This document shows, piece after piece, positions 5,017 to 5,410 of a DNA stretch of 5,410 bases (position 1 is the first letter of the stretch; each line of letters starts with the position of its first letter). The notes beneath the pieces were generated by a model. It was not told where the DNA came from. It saw only the letters and a program-made list of their open reading frames with translations, and did not search any database. The position numbers and the translations under genes were made by a program. The DNA comes from Elusimicrobiota bacterium (lineage in GTDB: Bacteria; Elusimicrobiota; Elusimicrobia; UBA1565; UBA9628), in contig JAHFCD010000203.1 of NCBI GenBank assembly GCA_023249695.1, positions 1 to 5,410 on the forward strand, read 5' to 3'.

Positions 5017-5410
5017 TCAATGAGCCGTGCTGATCTTCCGTCGGGCGGAGGCGCGGCGCAGGGCCAAGGCGACCAAGGTCTCGACGAGCTTCCGGGTCGG
5101 CAGGCCGGAGTCGCGCCATAGCCGCGGGTACATGCTGGCGGGCGTGAAGCCGGGCAAGGTGTTCGGCTCGTTGAAGTAGACGGCGCCGGTTTTCTTGTGC
5201 AGGAAAAAGTCGACGCGCGCGAGGCCGTACAGGTCGAGCGCCCGGAACGCGGCGAGGGCCACGGCGCGCACGCGCGCCGCCGTTTTCGCGGGCAGCGGCG
5301 CGGGCACCAGGAAGCGCGCGCCGTCGGGGTCGAGGTACTTCGCGTTGTAGTCGTAAAACTCGGCGTTCGGCACGATCTCGGCGCAGATCGAAGCCTTCAG
5401 CTCGAAGCGG
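5017..5410 (-). CDS. ddl: D-alanine--D-alanine ligase, C-terminal part (5' end outside window)
   Basis: The frame is open to the right edge; the GTG at 5373 is an internal Val, because residues encoded upstream of it (...KASICAEIVPNAEFYDYNAKY) continue the family sequence. Ddl joins two D-alanines with ATP in the cytoplasm to make the dipeptide end of the peptidoglycan precursor. Visible are the omega-loop signature EFYDYNAKYLD, then ARVDFFL with the metal-binding Asp, and NEPNTLPGFTPASMYPRLW with the Glu and Asn magnesium ligands (most relatives read NEINT). The YDY-x-AKY loop is that of D-Ala-D-Ala enzymes rather than VanA-type D-Ala-D-Lac ligases. The C-terminus is of normal form and ends in a short basic tail at 5017. 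The ATP-grasp N-terminal half is outside the window. The gene points the same way as the sigma operon 52 bases downstream, so read-through into it is possible. Confidence 0.93.
   Translation of the reverse strand, partial: RFELKASICAEIVPNAEFYDYNAKYLDPDGARFLVPAPLPAKTAARVRAVALAAFRALDLYGLARVDFFLHKKTGAVYFNEPNTLPGFTPASMYPRLWRDSGLPTRKLVETLVALALRRASARRKISTAH

Noticed and set aside
5371..5373. GTG as the start codon of ddl
   Set aside because: Family-conserved residues continue upstream to the window edge and no stop intervenes, so this is an internal valine.
1..5410. A novel defence, mobile or secondary-metabolite system
   Set aside because: All seven genes belong to recognisable core or envelope families, with no integrase, transposase, nuclease, repeat array or toxin pair.

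Overview
The window is strongly GC-rich and almost entirely coding. It carries seven protein genes (two cut by the window edges). I see no RNA gene, insertion sequence, CRISPR array or phage gene. The gene content (RseB-like periplasmic regulator, ECF sigma factor, D-alanine--D-alanine ligase, BrkB/YihY membrane protein) points to a Gram-negative, peptidoglycan-making bacterium. The sequence alone does not fix the phylum. A GC-rich lineage such as Elusimicrobiota or a deltaproteobacterial-type group is possible, but that is a low-confidence guess.

Layout: positions 2-739 (+) hold the C-terminal part of a protein-kinase-like protein whose reading frame is open to the left edge. After a 40-base gap with a good -10-like box, 780-1589 (+) encode a six-helix YihY/BrkB-family membrane protein. 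Its last 64 bases overlap, tail to tail, the end of a sodium:solute-symporter-family transporter on the other strand (2881 down to 1526). A 70-base gap at 2882-2951 holds that transporter's putative promoter and a GC-rich hairpin. The right half, all on the minus strand, is an envelope-stress module read from 4964 down to 2952: ECF sigma factor, zinc-finger membrane anti-sigma factor, then RseB/MucB-like periplasmic protein. The three genes overlap by 4 and 26 bases, so they form one translationally coupled unit. The C-terminal half of a D-alanine--D-alanine ligase (ddl) lies 52 bases upstream of the sigma gene in the same direction and runs off the right edge.

How it works together: by analogy with RpoE-RseA-RseB, the anti-sigma protein should hold the sigma factor at the inner membrane, and the RseB-like protein should sense or gate an envelope signal from the periplasm. 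A GAAC-N16-CGTAA sequence just upstream of the sigma gene looks like an ECF-type promoter, so the operon is probably autoregulated. The neighbouring ddl fits a cell-envelope theme.

The most notable non-gene signal is promoter placement. The three first-of-unit genes (yihY-like, symporter, sigma) lack a visible Shine-Dalgarno and have a -10-like element so close to the start codon that their mRNAs would be leaderless or nearly so. The internal anti-sigma gene has a strong GGAGG. I found no convincing new biological system. The other items worth checking are the symporter's lost Na2-site hydroxyls and the kinase-like protein's atypical catalytic loop.
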